Shown here in pieces: positions 63,725 to 64,000 of a stretch of DNA of 64,000 nucleotides. The notes below the pieces were generated by a model. The model did not search any database and was not told the DNA's origin. It was given only the letters and a program-made list of their open reading frames with translations. This stretch comes from an uncultured Cohaesibacter sp. (GTDB taxonomy: Bacteria > Pseudomonadota > Alphaproteobacteria > Rhizobiales > Cohaesibacteraceae), in NCBI RefSeq assembly GCF_963667045.1, contig NZ_OY762934.1, positions 2,039,501 to 2,103,500 of the forward strand. The letters are read 5' to 3'. Position 1 is the stretch's first letter, and every line of letters starts with the position of its first letter. The translations under genes were made by a program, and so were the position numbers.

Positions 63725-64000
63725 TCAAACCAGCCCCCAGAGCACGCCGAGCCCCGCAGACAGTGAAAGGCTTGTAAGGACAGACAGCTTGCGCACATGC
63801 AGGCAATAGCCGGCAATCATCGTAAGGCCAAAGAGCACCGGCTCAAAGCTTGCCCAGTGCGGCAGGGTCAGCGTCATCACCCCCCACGACTGTTTGCTCA
63901 CATCCGCGAACAGCACATGCAGGGCGAACCATACCGAAAGATTGAGAATGACACCGACCACGGCGGCAGTGATCGCCCGCAAGGCTTCGCGCAGATAGGG
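63725..64000 (-). CDS. chrA: Chromate transporter (ChrA-like), C-terminal end, cut by window edge
   Basis: The minus-strand frame stays open to the window edge and ends at 63725, giving at least 91 residues. It reads PYLREALRAITAAVVGVILN at the edge, followed by LSVWFALHVLF, the kind of C-terminal repeat seen in CHR-family chromate exporters, then two or three more membrane helices ending LSLSAGLGVLWGLV. The N-terminal part and start are outside the window, so the family call rests on this short segment. Confidence 0.65.
   Translation of the reverse strand, partial: PYLREALRAITAAVVGVILNLSVWFALHVLFADVSKQSWGVMTLTLPHWASFEPVLFGLTMIAGYCLHVRKLSVLTSLSLSAGLGVLWGLV

Overview
The window looks like a stretch of core chromosome from an alphaproteobacterium, most likely of the Hyphomicrobiales (Rhizobiales) type. 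The evidence is a GcrA cell-cycle regulator, an Hsp20 gene paired with a DUF1150 gene, a complete tad/cpa pilus locus in the rhizobial arrangement, Yej-type peptide uptake genes and dense, moderately GC-rich coding. I cannot name genus or species. I saw no insertion sequence, prophage, CRISPR array, rRNA or tRNA. The right edge cuts a gene that looks like a chromate transporter.

Left part (1-14.9 kb): a YbaK-type deacylase ends in its own terminator. A five-gene oligopeptide ABC operon follows (two binding proteins, YejB, YejE, YejF). Then come an S41-type peptidase, a GhrA-like reductase, and a leftward group of M17 leucyl aminopeptidase, MarR regulator and NlpC/P60 hydrolase. Much of this serves peptide uptake and peptide or wall turnover.

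Tad pilus locus (14.9-27.5 kb): tadD reads rightward; flp, cpaA and cpaBCDEF-tadBC read leftward; a stand-alone secretin N0-like protein and two TadE/F pseudopilins read rightward. The Flp pilin (57 aa) is easy to miss because it is so short. TTAACC-type half-sites, and one full TTAA-N7-TTAA site, lie ahead of these transcription units and suggest CtrA control. An orphan PhnD-like binding protein, a HAD hydrolase and a small aspartic protease follow.

Nucleoside uptake and salvage (30.1-42.3 kb): one leftward series encodes a BMP-family binding protein, ATPase, two permeases, cdd, punA, deoC, deoA, deoB, a small exported unknown protein, an adenosine/adenine deaminase and upp. Together they would import nucleosides and split them into bases and pentose phosphates. 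The intergenic region ahead of it holds several perfect palindromes that look like operators, and a hairpin follows the binding-protein gene.

Right part (42.8-64 kb): hrpB helicase, a YnjBCD-type ABC importer, a Bfd-like ferredoxin, an SDR oxidoreductase, a DUF2189 membrane protein, an RND pump with its adaptor, hslO (Hsp33), argF, argD, gcrA, hsp20 with a possible ROSE-like RNA thermometer in its leader, a DUF1150 gene and the partial chromate transporter. I found no clearly new multi-gene system. The most interesting signals are regulatory: the CtrA-like sites in the tad locus, the palindrome cluster before the nucleoside genes, the possible thermometer, and an orphan terminator next to gcrA that hints at a small RNA.
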